Source: Saccopteryx bilineata
Taxonomy: Eukaryota; Chordata; Mammalia; Chiroptera; Emballonuridae
NCBI RefSeq assembly: GCF_036850765.1
Contig: NC_089496.1
Location: forward strand, 52,521,613-52,585,612
Length of the DNA: 64,000 bases
Direction: 5' to 3'
Both the position numbers and the translations under genes were made by a program. Of the stretch, positions 10,650 through 22,530 are shown in pieces; position 1 is the stretch's first letter; the number at the start of each line of letters is the position of its first letter. The notes beneath the pieces are model-generated. The model ran no database searches. It worked only from the letters and a program-made list of their open reading frames with translations, and was not told the origin of the DNA.

Positions 10650-11042
10650 ACAGGCCAGTTGGCTCAGTGGTAGAGCGTCGGCCTGGCGTGCAGGAGTCCT
10701 GGGTTTGATTCCCAGCCAGGGCACACAGGAGAAGCACCCATCTGTTTCTCCACCCCTTCCCCTCTCCTTCCTCTCTGTCTCTCTCTTCCCCTCCTGCAGC
10801 CAAGTGTCCATTGGAGCAAAGTTGGCCCTGGTGCTGGGGATGGCTCCATGGCCTCTGCCTCAGGGGCTAGAATGGCTCTGGTCGCAACAGAGCGATGCCC
10901 CGGATGGGCAGAGCATCGCCCCCTGGTGGGCATGCCAGGTGGATCCCAGTCGGGCGCATGCGGGAGTCTGTCTGACTGCCTCCCTGTTTCCAACTTCAGA
11001 AAAATACAAAAAAAACCAAAAAACAAACAACAACAAAAACTT
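10650..11042 (+). mobile_element. tRNA-derived SINE, family A
   Basis: The head has a Pol III A box (TTGGCTCAGTGGTAGAG) and a B box (GGTTTGATTCCC) spaced as in a tRNA. A CT-rich block, a GC-rich unique body and an A-rich tail with AAAATACAAAAA follow. The first few bases of the family consensus (GGCCCTG) are missing, and I could not find a clean target-site duplication. The tail contains TCGCCCCCTGGTGG at 10916-10929, the reverse complement of a CTCF-like core. Open frames on both strands here are SINE-derived. Confidence 0.9.
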
Positions 11043-11215
11043 AACAGGTATGGCCTTTCTACTTCCTGTTTCAGAGAGGTTCACCTCACATACCTTTTAA
11101 TGGACAGAGAAAGCCCTTTGACAGCACAAAAAGGAAAGAAATAAAACAGGGGGAAAGACTACAGATGAGGCTACCAGCATGTGGAAATGAGAGTAATCTG
11201 ACAAAGTTATACTGC

Positions 11216-11218
<3 letters not shown>

Positions 11219-11281
<63 letters not shown>
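11219..11281. repeat. (AT)n microsatellite, about 31 units
   Basis: A perfect AT dinucleotide run of about 63 bases, self-complementary and able to extrude as a hairpin. Confidence 0.98.
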
Positions 11282-11284
<3 letters not shown>

Positions 11285-14200
11285 CATCTATATATTATCA
11301 TGAAACTCCTGTGATTGTTCAACATTTAAAACCCTTGGCTCCACAGTTCTCCAAGGGAAGGGATTAGACTGACACATCTCTGCAGCCACCACAGAGAGGA
11401 CTACGCTCACGCCCACATCAAACGTGCCCCAAAATGGAAAGAAAAATCCTTGTGACGAGTGGATTCTGGAAGCCTCAGATTCAAGAGCAACTCAAGGAAC
11501 CTAGTCATAGGGCTCCCCTGCCCCCGCCCCCGCCACCGCCTGGAAGGATTACAGAATTTCTTTAGACTGGGGACCTTTGGTGCCCAGAAGCGAAGCAGAG
11601 ACCTGAATGACTCCATGACTCGTCACCAAACACCCACGTGTTCCCTTGTTCCCCAGCCCCTCTTCGCATTTAAAAGAAGCTGCGTCCTGAGTTGTGGCCA
11701 GCAGGTGACCAGAGCGATGTGAGTCACCCTGGGCCGAGTCATCACGATCCTGCTCTCTGTTTCTTGCCTTGGTCACCTGAAGGTCAGTCAGGTGGTATTT
11801 CTGCCTGATATAAGCCACCTGGCGCCCACCGCTTAGCTGGACGCGACCCTTGAGAACCGTTGGACTCAAGGCAGAGTTTGAGTGAGAACACTCGGAATCA
11901 GTGCGAACTACCGAAATGGGGAGCTTTGGGGGCTCACGGTGTGGCCTACCCCAGCTCTGAGGAGTCTGATTTTGTCCCACTGGACACGTTCGCTCACGTC
12001 CGGAGGTAGTTTCAGTTGTCCAGGTGGGGCAGGGGTGCCCCTGGCATCCAGTGGGTGGAAGCCAGGATGCTGCCCAACACTGCACGGCTGGCCTCCGCCA
12101 CGCGGACTTCTCTGGCCCCACGTGTCAGTAGCGGCTCTGCTGAGAAACCCCGGCCAAGCCTAACTTGCTCCATACAACATTTAAATGGTCCATGACATTT
12201 TGCTGGGCAGAGAACAGCAGATTTATTCCAATCAGCTCCCTACAGCGTTTTAGGATGGTGTGACTACGTGAGTCTCCCTGCATCCACACACATCTGGAGT
12301 CTGTCCTTCTCCCCGGGGCTGGAGCAATCTTTTTTTTGGAAAATGGAAAGCAAATCACATCGCTCCCCTGTTCCAACCTTCTCGGGCTTCAACCACACTC
12401 CTGATAAACAAAAATCAGAACTCTGTTCTGGACCTTGGCATACAAGGTACCTGCCCTCCTACCTCGCCAATGCCATTGTTGGTCCCTCTGGTCTGTCCTC
12501 CCACGCCCTGTGCTGTCCTTCCGACCTGCTGAGCCCTGGCGCTGGAAGACATGGCTATTGTCCCTGTCGGTGTATCCTCTAGACTCCTGATGGCCTTCCC
12601 CTCGATGGAGGGGCTCCGCTGCAACCTGCCCTGTCCAGAGAGGCTTCCTGGTCACCCCCTCCTGGAGCACACACCCCCCTGCAGTCACTCGTGACTCCTC
12701 ACCAGGCTTTATCTGCCCTCACCAAACCTGTGCTCACCTGACATTGTGCTGGGTATTTTTTTGTTTATGATTTCCCTAGTGGGTAGAGCTTTGCTATTTT
12801 CCCCACAACATCTCTAGGTCTAGACTCAGGACTCGATCGCAGTAAGTACGTGATCAGTGTCTGTTGGATGAATGACTGAATGAGCAGATGGAAATGCATG
12901 GAGAGCCACCTGGGACGATGTCAAAATGAACGTTCCTATCTGTCACCCTGGGTTGTACAATGTCAAAGGATTTTCACTTTCTTACTTACAGTTTTACATG
13001 TTGCTTGATTTCCTACCTATGTTACCCTTAGAGACCAATTTTTTATTTTACTTTTCAGAGGAAAAATACAAACTTAAAGGTCACACGGAGACAGTTTTGC
13101 TAATAGATTCATGAATAGAGAAATTACATAATAAATCCATAGTTTGGGCTGTTACACTTTGTTGGAATCCAATGGAACAGCCCAGATTCCTCTAGTTTTG
13201 TATTTTATTTTTTGGTTGATAATAAATCCATCGGTGGAAATACAGAAGTAGAAGGAATTATCCCTAATACCTCAAAGAGTTTCAACAAAGGACCAGGATC
13301 AAGTTACAAGAAAGTTCCACAAATAACATGTGGTTATGATATGACTCCTACCCAATCTCAACCTTCAGAACAGCTTTGAGGAACTAAGGACAGTCTCATA
13401 GTTGTCACGAACGACCTCTGAATGAACTACAAAACAATGAAAAAGAAAATGTGAATTTGTGCTAATGAGGAGCTGGATACAAGCCACACTTGAGAAAATT
13501 AAAACATTAATGGGCATTGAGTATCGAGAAAGGACACGAATCTTCACTAATGAAGGAGACCGTGTCATGATGCTGTTATTCAAATGTGATTTCTTTTTGA
13601 AATCACAAGCATAAATAAAAATAAGGAAGCTTTAAGACCTGATTATCCAAGTCCAATCTGAGTGTATCTCTGAAGAAAAATCCATAGTGGATATGATACG
13701 GGTAGTGAATAAAAAAGGACTTGTGTTCTTCACATACAACAATGAGACATTTCCAGGGGGTAAAACAAATATTGAAACGAAAACATGTTATGTTATTCTA
13801 AGCAAAGAATATAAGAACGAAAAACTTTCAACGAGTAGTGGTCTTCTCAATCAGTAGATTCGGTTTTTAAACTTAATTCAATAGGGAAACACCAATGAAC
13901 AATTAGAAAGTACTTCAAAGTTTAAAACTCAATACCAATGACAAAATTGACACCGGACTTTAAGTCAATAATGTTGGCGCTAGCACAACTGTTTGGTTTG
14001 TATCTTAAAAAGCATGGTTGATCAAAATACTGAATCATTTATAAAAACCACATCTCCCTTAAAGAGATAAAATGCCTATTCACATAAATGATTGTTCAAT
14101 CAAAACAGAACCAAGAAAATATTGAGAGTATATCCCCACGTACCTGGAGAGTAGGTAATAAAATAAAAGCAATAAGTTAGTAATGTGACAAAGCCATTCT

Positions 14201-15014
14201 TAATAGATTTTTTTTTTACTTAATAGCATTATCCAATTAAAGGAGATGACTATGAACAGAACACAATAGATGTTTTATATGAAGGTTTCATTAGTGGTTT
14301 TGACATGATATCCCCTGATATTTAACTTCCAAAATTAGCACAAATTGGTTTGTATAGGAACACAGTCCTGTAGACGGGAAATTGGTTTTTAGATTAAGCA
14401 AAAGTTAACTGCTAATTAATATTAATGGAGCCCATTGGATAAGTCTCCAATCAGCTAGCGTAACAGTGATCTTGTGTATTGGAAGGCATTGGGTAGAACG
14501 GTAAACAAACTGTTGAATTGAGTGCTAACTAATAGGTAAAAAACGAGCTTGAATTACATTTGCTGAGTACATTTCAGTGGAAGAGTAGTGGAAAGTGACA
14601 GGAGGCGTTCTGCTGGGCTTTGGCAGGAATGAAGTTCTAGGTGGGGGGGGGATGGGAGGTTTAGCCAAGCACTGCTTAGGACTCCCTCTCAGTGGGGTGC
14701 TCTCTGAGCTTTATGTCTGTGTGCGTGTTTTCTCCTAAAGCAGGCGCTTTCTCTGCATGAGCAACGCAGCAGCCACACACAAGTTAGCAGATTTGGAAAT
14801 TCACGGCTGTTTTTAATTCTCTATTTTATAAATTCACAAACAAGTATCTTAAACTGGAAGTTGAGTGATGGACTTTGGGTACTTGAGAATGGTCAAAATG
14901 GACAGCCGTGAAACATATGAAAACATTATTTGATAATTTGCTCATTCTACATATGTTTGTTGTGTTCCTAATCTGTGCAAGCATTGCTCTAAGAGTTTAC
15001 AGTATTTGTGAACT
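11282..15014. other. Anonymous sequence, about 3.7 kb; possible LINE-2 tail near 12790-12890
   Basis: The left half (to about 12900) is of mixed composition with chance frames up to 190 codons (minus strand, 11549-12121), which carry no recognisable domain. Around 12840-12890 the words GTCTGTTGGATGAATGA resemble an ancient LINE-2 or MIR 3' end, but only weakly. From about 12950 to 14990 the DNA is AT-rich and shows nothing I can name. Confidence 0.4.
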
Positions 15015-15646
15015 AAAGAGATCAAGCCTTGCCTGACCAGGCGGGGGCGCAGTGGACAGAGCGTTGGACTGGGATGCAGAGACCCCAGGTTTGAAACCCC
15101 AAGGTCGCCAGATTAAGCGTAGGCTCATCTGATTTGAGCAAGGCTCACTAGCTTGAGCCCCAGGTCGCTGGCTTGAGCAAGGGGTCACTTGGTCTGCGGT
15201 AGCCCTCCAGTCATGGCACACATGAGAAAGCAATCAATGAACAAGTAAGGTGCCACAACAAAGAATTGATGCTTCTAGAGACATGGACAAGAATGTGATG
15301 GTAACGGGGGGGTGGGGGGTAGGAGGGATGGGGCGGGAAGAAGAGAGAGGGGGTGGGGGGAGGAGAGGGGCACAGAGAAAACCAGATAGAAGGTGACGGA
15401 AGACAATTTGACTTTGGGTGAGGGGTATACAGCATAATCAAATGTCAAAATAATCTGGAGATGTTTTCTCTCAACATATGTACCCTGATTTATCAATGTC
15501 ATTGCATTAAATTTAATAATAATAAAAAAAGAATTGATGCTTCTTCTCTCTCTCCCTTCCTGTCCGTCTGTCCTTACCTGTCCCTCTCTCTGTTTCTCTC
15601 TCTCTCTGTCTCTGTCACACACACACACAAAAAGAGATCAAGCTTT
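15015..15646 (+). mobile_element. tRNA-derived SINE, family B, split by an L1 insertion
   Basis: The SINE body begins GCCTGACCAGGCGGGGGCGC at 15031. It has an A box (GCGCAGTGGACAGAGCG) and a B box (GGTTTGAAACCCC), and the family-typical repeated word AGCTTGAGCC. It ends in a CT-rich tail and (CA)n near 15630. Its target-site duplication is AAAGAGATCAAGCCTT (15015-15030) against AAAGAGATCAAGCTTT (15631-15646). Removing the L1 at 15277-15528 and one copy of that insertion's own duplication gives a continuous SINE. Confidence 0.93.
15277..15528 (+). mobile_element. 5'-truncated L1 3' end nested in the SINE
   Basis: The insertion is 252 bp. It begins AGAGACATGGACAAGAATG, passes through a G-rich polypurine tract (15306-15371) and ends ATTTAATAATAATAAAAA. 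It is flanked by the perfect 16-bp duplication AAGAATTGATGCTTCT (15261-15276 and 15529-15544), which is SINE sequence. The same 3' UTR sequence recurs in the larger L1 at 44625-44874. Only untranslated sequence is present. Confidence 0.93.
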
Positions 15647-16309
15647 GCAGTGAGCCGCTTGTTTTTCAATAAACTGAAAAGCCGGCACACTCCCTAACTT
15701 GGCCAGCTGCAGAATCACTAGGACTTAGGTCTCCTGCTCAAGGGGAGTTCTAATTGATGTCTTCCTTACAGAAACAAGACGGGCTGGGAATGCAATACGA
15801 AGATAGTATCACCTAGGCATCCTAGCTGAGATATTCTGTTTCATGTTTTGTTATTGTTCTTTCAGAAGTACCAAAAGTTACTTATAGCTACCACATGCCT
15901 ACATACTTATAACATATATGCAATATATGATATAGAATTATGCACGACAGAAGCTGTATATTATATAGTATGTATTTTACATAACACGATTAACATGTAT
16001 TCTATATAAGAGAATACATGTGTGTGTTACATTATAGTTACCATAATGCCCCTTATTGCCCCAAAGACAAATAAGTGGTATCTAAATATGTTAGATGTAC
16101 ACGTCATTTCAGCACATAGTAGGCTTTCTTATTTGACTAATTCCTTGAAACAAAGTAAATATTACCACCGAACTCTTTCTTTTTTTTTAATGATATGAAT
16201 CAGGAGTGAATACCCTTCCTGTGCGGTGAGGGCGAGGACCCAGGTCAGATGATTATTTGTTTGGTATTAAGCCTTTAGAGCAATAACCTGTTCAAAGCAA
16301 AACCGAAGG
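15647..16309. other. Anonymous AT-rich sequence
   Basis: I see no gene or repeat that I can name. The stretch 15890-16030 is very AT-rich, with many TATATA words. Confidence 0.4.
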
Positions 16310-16680
16310 TGGGTATTCTTCCTGCCACACCATCGTCCCTCCGCACGTGCTCTGCTGGCATCCCGAACGCTGCCCGGGTCCCTGTCCGTCCTCAAGTTCA
16401 GCTGCCGCTCCTGCGCCTCCGCGGCCCGGGTCCCTGTCCGTCCTCAAGGTCAGCTGCCGCTCCTGCGCCTCCGCGGCCCGCCTCTTTCACATCCGGAGCC
16501 TGCCGCCATCAGAGGCGCACACCGCTGGCCACGCTGCATAATCGCGGTTTCCAGCAGGGACAGCGGGCTTTTGGGCGAGTTCCATCCAGACAGCTGGGGC
16601 AGCGGCTCCCGCCTTCCCGGCAGGCCTGTCACACTCACCTGAAGTCTGAGTTGTTCTGGAAGCCTGCGTCTTAGGCTGGT
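16310..16680. other. CpG-rich patch with a 62-bp tandem duplication
   Basis: The stretch is distinctly rich in C, G and CpG compared with its AT-rich surroundings. Positions 16372-16433 are repeated almost exactly from 16434 to about 16485. Both copies start GCCCGGGTCCCTGTCCGTCC and run into CCGCTCCTGCGCCTCCGCGG. Frames of 60-120 codons are open on both strands because of the composition. It could be a small CpG island or an orphan exon region, but no splice or coding pattern supports a gene. Confidence 0.5.
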
Positions 16681-16782
16681 TGTAATTGGCCGTGAATTCA
16701 AAGGCATTTCACAGAACAGACGAAATGGATCTTTTCAAGCTGATAAAAAAAAAAAAAGCTGAGTGTGGGGAATACATCGATG

Positions 16783-16784
<2 letters not shown>

Positions 16785-16813
<29 letters not shown>
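16785..16813. repeat. (CA)n microsatellite
   Basis: A perfect AC dinucleotide run of about 29 bases. Confidence 0.95.
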
Positions 16814-16814
<1 letters not shown>

Positions 16815-16894
16815 TAGGTTCAGTTCCACAAGTGTGTATTGCACACCTGCCCAGGAACACTAAGTTCGTATATATTCATAAACTGTAAGCTCTG

Positions 16895-17060
16895 ATTTTG
16901 AGAGAGCCCAGGGCAGGTCCAGTTGTTTCTTGTTCTCATATTTTGGCTCATCAGCCAATGATCTCAAGTAACTTGCCTGAGGTCACACAGGTCGTGTGGG
17001 AACTGGTTCCAAAATCATCATTTCCTCACTCTGACCCCGCAGAGGCCTACCCGGTGGACA
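16895..17060 (-). mobile_element. MIR SINE (ancient), antisense
   Basis: The plus strand shows the diagnostic reversed MIR core: AAGTAACTTGCCTGAGGTCACACAGG, split here as CAAGTAACTTGCC and GAGGTCACACAGG, followed by a GGAACTGG and CTCTGACCCC block. MIR is an old mammal-wide tRNA-derived SINE. The ends are approximate. Confidence 0.7.
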
Positions 17061-18147
17061 GTCTCTGTGGGGACTCTCTCCTGACCACCCACGTTGTCAC
17101 CTTTCTCCTCCTGGTCCCCCACCCTCCTCCGGTCCTCACTTCTGTGTGTTGCTTCTGCCATTCACGTCTTCTGTTAACTGTTTCAGATTTGGGGTCACTC
17201 AGTCCTTGGGAGTATTTGTTTCCTTTAAATACCTATAGCCTTTCACGTACATGTCGCCTGTTGAATTTACCACAATTCACCCCACAGAGTAGTGGTGTCT
17301 ATTCTTGTTGTATTTTGCTATTAGAAAGTATGTTACTTGAGAGAGAGAGCTCACCATGTCTTTCAGATCCTTGTAGCCCTTGTGGGTCTAGAGATAAATC
17401 AAGCATTCAACTGAATACAATTCCGCCCATCACACGGTCATGCTGGACGAGAGGCAAATTGGTTATCACTCAACATTTAATCTATCTGATTTGCCATGGT
17501 TTGGGATTTTTTTTTTAAATTCGGTATTTCTTATTCTTTCTGTTATTTGCAGGATCACAATAATAAACTAGAGATAGAGCAAATAGAAACTGAACTCCTT
17601 CCGTCACATCCAATTCAATCAAGTGGTAGGTCACACATTTCCAGGAATATTTTTCTGACTTCGTATCACCCATAACAGAGCCACACTCTGCAAAGGCTCC
17701 ATGCTCGTATTTATGTTAATGCCGATGTCAGTGCAGGAAACACCAGGGCTCCACAGGACCGGCATCACAGGCTGTCAGTGCTGAGGATGCTAAATTAGGA
17801 GACAGAAGTTTTACTTTGTGCTTGTCCTGGTTGGCAGGAAAGAAATATATAAATGACCCCAATTCTGTGATTTTCACTGTGTTGTTTTTAATGCTACATA
17901 GCTACCCAAGTTACGCTAAAAGTGACCATAATTTTAGAATATGCATATGAAGGTTAGAACAGAGTTGATAGTCAATGAAAGGTCAATGAATGAATCATGG
18001 ACTATTTTACACGTAATCTCAGCTAAGTGGGAGTAACCAACCCTTGTAAGAAAGAAAATGTTCTATCCTCCTCATAAACCAGAGCGCTACGTATTTTCAA
18101 AGCCAGATTTTCTGGGGGGGGGAAAAAATTAACTAAACAGGTGTTGG
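17061..18147. other. Anonymous non-coding sequence
   Basis: A 206-codon plus frame at 16898-17518 begins inside the MIR and has no domain I recognise. I see nothing else to call. Confidence 0.4.
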
Positions 18148-18180
18148 GTTGTCAATAGCTCACATATCTCAGATAATGAG
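18148..18180 (+). repeat. 33-bp direct repeat, left copy
   Basis: This sequence, beginning GTTGTCAATAGCTCAC, recurs without mismatch at 18886-18918. Weaker similarity extends a few bases on each side. The 738-bp offset and the length exceed a normal insertion duplication. Confidence 0.9.
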
Positions 18181-18885
18181 CAGAAATATGAAATAGGTTC
18201 CAATGGCTTTGGATCGCCAGTTGGTTCAGGACATGCCTGTTAGCATGTACAGATATCGTTAGCATCCAGTGGCTGCCTGACTGTGCTCACGTTCCTACCT
18301 GTGGGTCCATCTATAACTGCTGTTGTTGTTGGGTTTCCTTTGGCTGGGCTTTCTCTGCACTTGGTGCACGTTACCTTACATGAGGCAAAGTAAATTCGAG
18401 TGTGAGTCGGAAGATAAAAGCCCCGTGAGCACTCGTTACTGAGACACAAATTAAATACGTGTAAGCTTGTTTGCAAACAGCGTTCTGTGAAATAGTAGAG
18501 GAAACTCAGGGCACCAGCCTGTGGCAAACCCTAACATAAACCATTCTCCGTCTTGGTCCCTCCTCTGTTCCATTCTACCCAACCTTTGTATATATCGGAT
18601 GTTAATTTTAGAAATTATTTCTTGAAACGCACACTAAGTGCAAGGCACTGTGTCCTATATCGAGACACACAGTGTAAAAGTACCTTGAGATTAGATCACA
18701 CCAGTAGAACAAAGCCCTTCTTTAAGATAAACTTCTCTTATAACAGAAATACATTCAAATGTTATTTAGGCGAGGTTGTTAAACTCAAAACTGGTACACA
18801 TTTACATACACACATGTATATAGACATATGTGTGTGTGTGTCTATATATATATATTTATATGAAAAATTACCTAAGGAGTATTGT
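18181..18885. other. 705-bp segment between the 33-bp direct repeats
   Basis: Mixed sequence with no named repeat and no coding signal. A MIR-like phrase (GCACACTAAGTGCAAGGCACTG) lies near 18629. Its right end has short GT and AT runs (18830-18860). Confidence 0.4.
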
Positions 18886-18918
18886 GTTGTCAATAGCTCA
18901 CATATCTCAGATAATGAG
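18886..18918 (+). repeat. 33-bp direct repeat, right copy
   Basis: Identical to 18148-18180. It is followed by an AAATATGAAAT word that also follows the left copy with small differences. Confidence 0.9.
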
Positions 18919-19094
18919 GAAAAAATATGAAATGTTTAAATATATATATATATAGTATTATATATAAGTATAATATATATATGGGTAGAAAATACCCAAT
19001 ATCAAATGGGGCATAAAAATATTTATTTTATTCTTTTTTGGGTTTTGTCTTATAACATCTTTCTCCAGAAGACATTTTCCTGCCCAGCACTCTT

Positions 19095-19122
19095 CACACA
19101 CACACACACACACACACACACA
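19095..19122. repeat. (CA)n microsatellite
   Basis: A perfect CA dinucleotide run of about 28 bases. Confidence 0.95.
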
Positions 19123-19729
19123 ACAGTTTTATAGAACTGATAAGCAATTCCACCCAGTAGTCGGGAGATTTCTGTAACTCAAGGTTTGGAAAAGCCTAAC
19201 TGATAATTCATCCTAAACATCTTCCCTCGGGGTTAATTATGGGGCCATGATACCTGCATCCAGAGAGTCTGCAGAGATGGAAGGGTGGATCTGATCATGT
19301 CTAGAGTAACTCTTCGCATTACCTAGTGAATAAAGCTGTAATAATTTGCAGCAATATTGTTATTATCTATCACCGTGAGATTGTTAACTTGTGTTTATAT
19401 AATGACTTTCTTAGATTAATTGGAGATGCTCCATTTGAAATCAGACTAGTCCCTAGAGGATGCTGCTAAACTGTTTTATCCATTAAAAATAATTCAAAGC
19501 CAGTTAACTGGCCAATGAAAAATTTAACGCTTACGGAGGCCCCTTCCAAACACGGACTGTGAGCCACCATGCATGTCTATATTTGGCTTTTGAATTAAAC
19601 CTCCTGGAGTGTGTTCTATGTTAGGCAACACCAGCAGAAAGGAATAGACACAGTGTGACGTATGGGATTATGACAATGATTGAAATGACCCATCAGTTCT
19701 TTTCAGTAAATGTGCATAGAAACAACTTG
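19123..19729. other. Anonymous AT-rich sequence
   Basis: I can support nothing here. The right end may include older parts of the L1 that follows. Confidence 0.4.
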
Positions 19730-19985
19730 ATGGAAAGGGAAGGGACCAAGCAAACAAACAAACACATCAGCAAACAAACAAACAGTCACGTACGACAGTG
19801 TGGTGATTTCCGGAGGGAAAGTTTGGAAAGTGAAGGGGGATGGGTGGTGATAGAGGGAGACTTGACTTGGGGTGGTGAACACACAAGCAATATACAGATG
19901 AAGTGTTACAGAATTGTGCACCTGAAACCTATCTAATTTTATCAACCGATGTCACTTCTATAAATTCAATAAAAATTTTTAAAAA
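19730..19985 (+). mobile_element. L1 3' end (truncated)
   Basis: The sequence has the L1 3' UTR phrases GACTTGACTTGGGGTGGTGA, ACACCTGAAACC-like and TTTATCAACC, and ends TTCAATAAAAATTTTTAAAAAG. The same phrases recur at 37100-37758 and 63860-64000. Only non-coding 3' sequence is present. The left boundary is approximate. Confidence 0.75.
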
Positions 19986-20020
19986 GAATCTTAGAAAGAC
20001 AAAAGTCTATTAAAGAATTA

Positions 20021-20366
20021 TCCACATCACATTTTTTTTTCCAGAGACAGAGAGAGAGGGATAGGTAGGGACAGACAGACAGGAACGGAGAGAAATGAAA
20101 AACATCAATCATCAGTTTTTTGTTGTGACACCTTAGTTGTTCATTGATTGCTTTCTCATATGTGCCTTGACAGCAGGCCTTCAGCAGACCGAGTGACCCC
20201 TTGCTCAAGCCAGTGACCTTGGATCCAAGCTGGTGAGCTTTGTTCAAACCAGATGAGCCTGCGCTCAAGCTGGCGACCTCGGGGTCTCGAACCTGGGTCC
20301 TCTGCATCCCAGTCCGACGCTCTATCCACTGCGCCACTGCCCGGTCAGGCTCCACATCACATTTTT
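20021..20366 (-). mobile_element. tRNA-derived SINE, family B, antisense
   Basis: Read on the minus strand, the head (about 20350) has GCCTGACCGGGCAGTGGCGC, the A and B boxes and repeated CTTGAGC words, and ends in a GA/CT-rich tail with a T run on the plus strand. It is flanked by the duplication TCCACATCACATTTTT at 20021-20036 and 20351-20366. The SINE itself is 20037-20350. Confidence 0.93.
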
Positions 20367-21579
20367 AAAGTAATGGTTAACTCTGTATTTATTCAATGCG
20401 TTTATGAAGGCAGCTACTTTTAATTCATGCACTATCCCATTAATTTTAAACTTCAAAAAGTCTAATACAAAGAAGTAGAAAGTAAGAAAATAATGAAAAT
20501 TTGTCTGATTTTGGAATGCATGAATAAAAGAAAACATTCTGTGAATTCCATCTCAACGATCTATAGCTATTGGTTGGTGATATCATTGGTCTCATGAAAT
20601 TAAGTGCAAGTGACAGAACTTTAATTAACATGTTTTCCACTTTTGCTTTCTGTCTTTGTATTTATTCAGAGAGAGCATTTGTTATTAATAAGTATTTATC
20701 AGTAGAACAAGCTAAAAATACTTTTTCCTACAAAATCTACATTCAAGAAACAAGAAACTAAAATACACCTAGCATCTTACTTTGCACAAAAGTCACGGTT
20801 CTGCATGAAGTAGGGCTGAAAGTTCTACATAGTATCATTGCTAACATGTTGGGGTTTTTTTTTTGTTTGTTTGTTTGTTTTTAATTCTCAAATTAGAGTA
20901 GTCAACGTCTTTTCCATAGCAATGAGATAGTACAAGATATAGGTCATTTGCATCATAAATTTGGAAACTATTACCATTATATATTTTCAAGAAAAGATCA
21001 TCACTTTTCCCTATCCTTACAGTAACACGGGAGCTATGTATTACTTGAATCTGGGCAAATGAGACACTTGATCTATACATTATTTTTTTCCCACTTGTAT
21101 ATGATCAGACCAAACAGCGACTTGAAGAAATTCACTCATTTTCACTTTGCAGCACAAGTTCTTGAGCTGTACTCAAACTCAGTGGTTATAAACGATTCCG
21201 CCTGATGAATGAGGGTGCTAATGAGTAGTCATTGGTCATCAGGGTGTCATTAATCATAACTTGCAGAAGAAGCCAGCGTTTTTGATGTAATAACCTGTGC
21301 TGAAACTTTACTGAGAAGTTTCCACCCTAGGAAGTGTGATGCGGTCAAGGAGGTGAAGATCAGCACTCACAATGGAAACAGATGTAAAACTCAGGGGGCC
21401 ACAATGATTGTATTGCCTGCCCTTTTTTTATGCAATCATTAAAGACACCCCAATCTTAACAGCCACAGAATGAGTCTGCCAGCACAGTACTGGGGAGTTT
21501 TCTCTCACGCCTGAACTCTGTGTTGCCAGAGATGCTCAGAAAGTCATATCTGCTTCGATATGAGAATAGCGAGCACAGT
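20367..21579. other. Anonymous AT-rich sequence
   Basis: I see no gene or repeat that I can name beyond a short GTTT repeat near 20860-20880. Confidence 0.4.
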
Positions 21580-21900
21580 GGAGTTAAACAAGAATAGAGC
21601 GTTTATTGCCAGCTATCAAAACACAGCTATATTTGGTTTCCTATTAGCACCAGCAAGAGGACACATTTTCTAATTAGGGTCCGGGCTGTAAGAACTGTGG
21701 CTGGCAGGAGGTAACTTACAGGTCACACCAATGGAACACAAAGCGACGGAATCTACGGAGGCTTGTGAGCAAAGCTAGGGAATGGCTAAGAGCCGGGAGA
21801 GCAGAGCTCCCCCCACCTTTCTGGAGACTGCAGAGCTGCGTGGAGAAGAACACGCTCAACCTGGCTTCGCTCGAGTTAAATGGACAAGGGCTCCCTCCCA
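21580..21900 (-). mobile_element. Possible LTR fragment, antisense
   Basis: The plus strand has GGAGTTAAACAAGAATAGAG followed by CGTTTATTGCC. Read on the minus strand this gives an AATAAACG polyadenylation-like signal followed by GTTTAACTCC. A similar arrangement (GAGTTAAACAGACAAGGAAG then TCTTTATTCA) occurs at 51800-51830. The shared words suggest an LTR family, but the boundaries and class are unknown. It could also be unrelated sequence. Confidence 0.3.
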
Positions 21901-22530
21901 ACAGATCTCCTTCCCGTGTGTTGTGAGTCTTTGGTCTTTAAATATGACACAAGCGTTTATAAAAATGACGGAGACACGAGGACTTCTGTGTTGTCTGTGC
22001 CAGAGACACTACTTTTCCTCATCCCTCCGCTGGTTTTCACACCCGGAGATGGTGGAGACTTTTCTCTCGGGTTGTACAACGACCGCGGAATAAGGGCAGA
22101 AGTCACGTTGCCCGGGAGTTTCTGCTTCTTGTTGTTGCTTTTTTATAAGGCTACTTCAGGGAGTATCTTTCCCAGCGGGCACATTGTGTGGGTGAGAAAG
22201 TTACCTGCATTCATTTCAGAGAGAAAGAAACAAGTACCAGAGCCGGGTAACCACTGTCCCGAGGGAATTCTTGCTGGCCAGCCTCCCGGGTGTTGGGCCC
22301 TGTGGGCGGGCGGAAGCTGGGAGGGGCCCGCTGCACTTCCAACCGGGAGGAAAGCTGAGCTTCGGCCACGTAGAAATTATCAACGCTCATTACATACTTG
22401 ATGTCATTTTTGTTGTTGTTGTTCTTTCTCTTCAAAAATCGATCAGATCTATCTATCATAGTTCATGCTTGAGGGCTACAAATTTAAGAAGTGGGCAGGA
22501 GGAAGGAAGAGAAATAAAAGGGTGGGAGAC
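21901..22530. other. Anonymous non-coding sequence
   Basis: A 173-codon plus frame (21880-22401) has no recognisable domain and ends in GC-rich DNA. I treat it as chance. Confidence 0.35.

Noticed and set aside
10650..11026. Frames of 98-131 codons on both strands, with similar ones at 25287-25785, 31188-31548, 34238-34707 and 35417-35900
   Set aside because: The same peptides recur at every family-A SINE, so they are SINE sequence read by chance.
11549..12121. 190-codon minus frame
   Set aside because: It is the longest frame outside repeats, but has no recognisable domain, shows biased chance composition and overlaps other frames on both strands.
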